From assembly GCA_049604415.1 (NCBI GenBank), contig JBMYTN010000024.1, positions 1-62,951 on the forward strand: DNA of 62,951 bases, in the 5' to 3' direction. This document shows, in pieces, positions 62,945 through 62,951 of the stretch (position 1 is the stretch's first letter; each line of letters begins with the position of its first letter). Under the pieces are notes generated by a model. The model saw only the letters and a list, made by a program, of their open reading frames with translations, ran no database searches and was not told the origin of the DNA. The stretch comes from JBMYTN01 sp049604415 (GTDB taxonomy: Bacteria; Pseudomonadota; Alphaproteobacteria; Rhodospirillales; Rhodospirillaceae). Position numbers and translations under genes: made by a program.

Positions 62945-62951
62945 ATGAAAC
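62945..62951 (+). CDS. start of next gene, probably the molybdopterin subunit (cut by window edge)
   Basis: Only ATGAAAC is present. The position, three bases after an IorA-like gene, is where the IorB-like catalytic subunit normally starts; nothing else can be said. Confidence 0.4.

Noticed and set aside
1..62951. tRNA or rRNA genes
   Set aside because: No cloverleaf with T-loop GTTCRANYC and matching acceptor stem, and no rRNA-like conserved stretch was found by eye; a tRNAscan run would settle it.

Overview
The window looks like chromosomal DNA of an alphaproteobacterium. Most of it is GC-rich with dense ABC-transport operons. A SmoEFGK/MtlK-type mannitol-sorbitol locus, a Thermus/Rickettsia-type isocitrate dehydrogenase with a C-terminal extension, and an intergenic palindrome containing GAAGTGGATACCGGTTCGG (a type common in alphaproteobacterial genomes) all point that way. 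Genus and species cannot be read from the sequence. No rRNA, tRNA or CRISPR array was recognised.

Layout. 1-643: 3' part of an IS5-like transposase. 668-2750: AT-rich two-gene module (ParB-like protein and a Mrr-like nuclease candidate), a defence-island signature. 3157-8136: NitT/TauT-type ABC transporter cotranscribed with an arylsulfotransferase, with a divergent LacI regulator and paired LacI-type operators. 8162-8260: two copies of an intergenic palindrome. 8288-14735: lipid-related genes. These are an acyl-CoA synthetase and an NTE-type patatin phospholipase, each broken by one in-frame TAG, plus a secreted FG-GAP protein and a cytochrome b5-fused front-end desaturase. 14816-24884: a low-GC block with a tubulin/FtsZ-like GTPase (1296 aa), a giant membrane-anchored vWA protein (1445 aa), a small zinc-ribbon protein and a PspF-like sigma-54 activator. 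25194-33666: DhaK-type kinase, a CUT1 sugar/polyol ABC transporter with two ATPases and a small membrane protein, and a LacI regulator. 34104-40488: diheme peroxidase, PAS-GGDEF-EAL-CZB signalling protein, MscS channel. 40884-49180: mannitol/sorbitol operon. 49203-54385: nucleotidyltransferase, membrane class III cyclase, IorAB-type molybdenum hydroxylase. 54410-57212: two overlapping photolyase-family genes. 57331-59820: LysR regulator and icd. 60074-61625: AT-rich DUF262 + HEPN pair, again defence-like. 61736-62951: TetR regulator and the start of a second IorA-type operon.

How the genes work together. The strongest candidate for a poorly described system is 14816-24884. The vWA, tubulin-like and zinc-ribbon genes overlap by 4 nt each, so they form one operon. 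A textbook-spaced sigma-54 promoter (TGGCAC, then GC at the -12 position) lies just upstream of the vWA gene. The next gene upstream encodes a sigma-54 activator with no sensory domain. The block therefore reads as a self-contained, inducible membrane/cytoskeleton module, related to the tubulin-like/vWA systems that have been predicted to remodel membranes. The two defence-like pairs at either end (ParB-like + Mrr-like; DUF262 + HEPN) both combine a ParB/Srx-fold protein with a putative nuclease. The sugar-alcohol genes form two independent CUT1 uptake and catabolism operons. Both carry a strong GGTCCGG/CCGGACC stem-loop between the binding-protein gene and the first permease gene.
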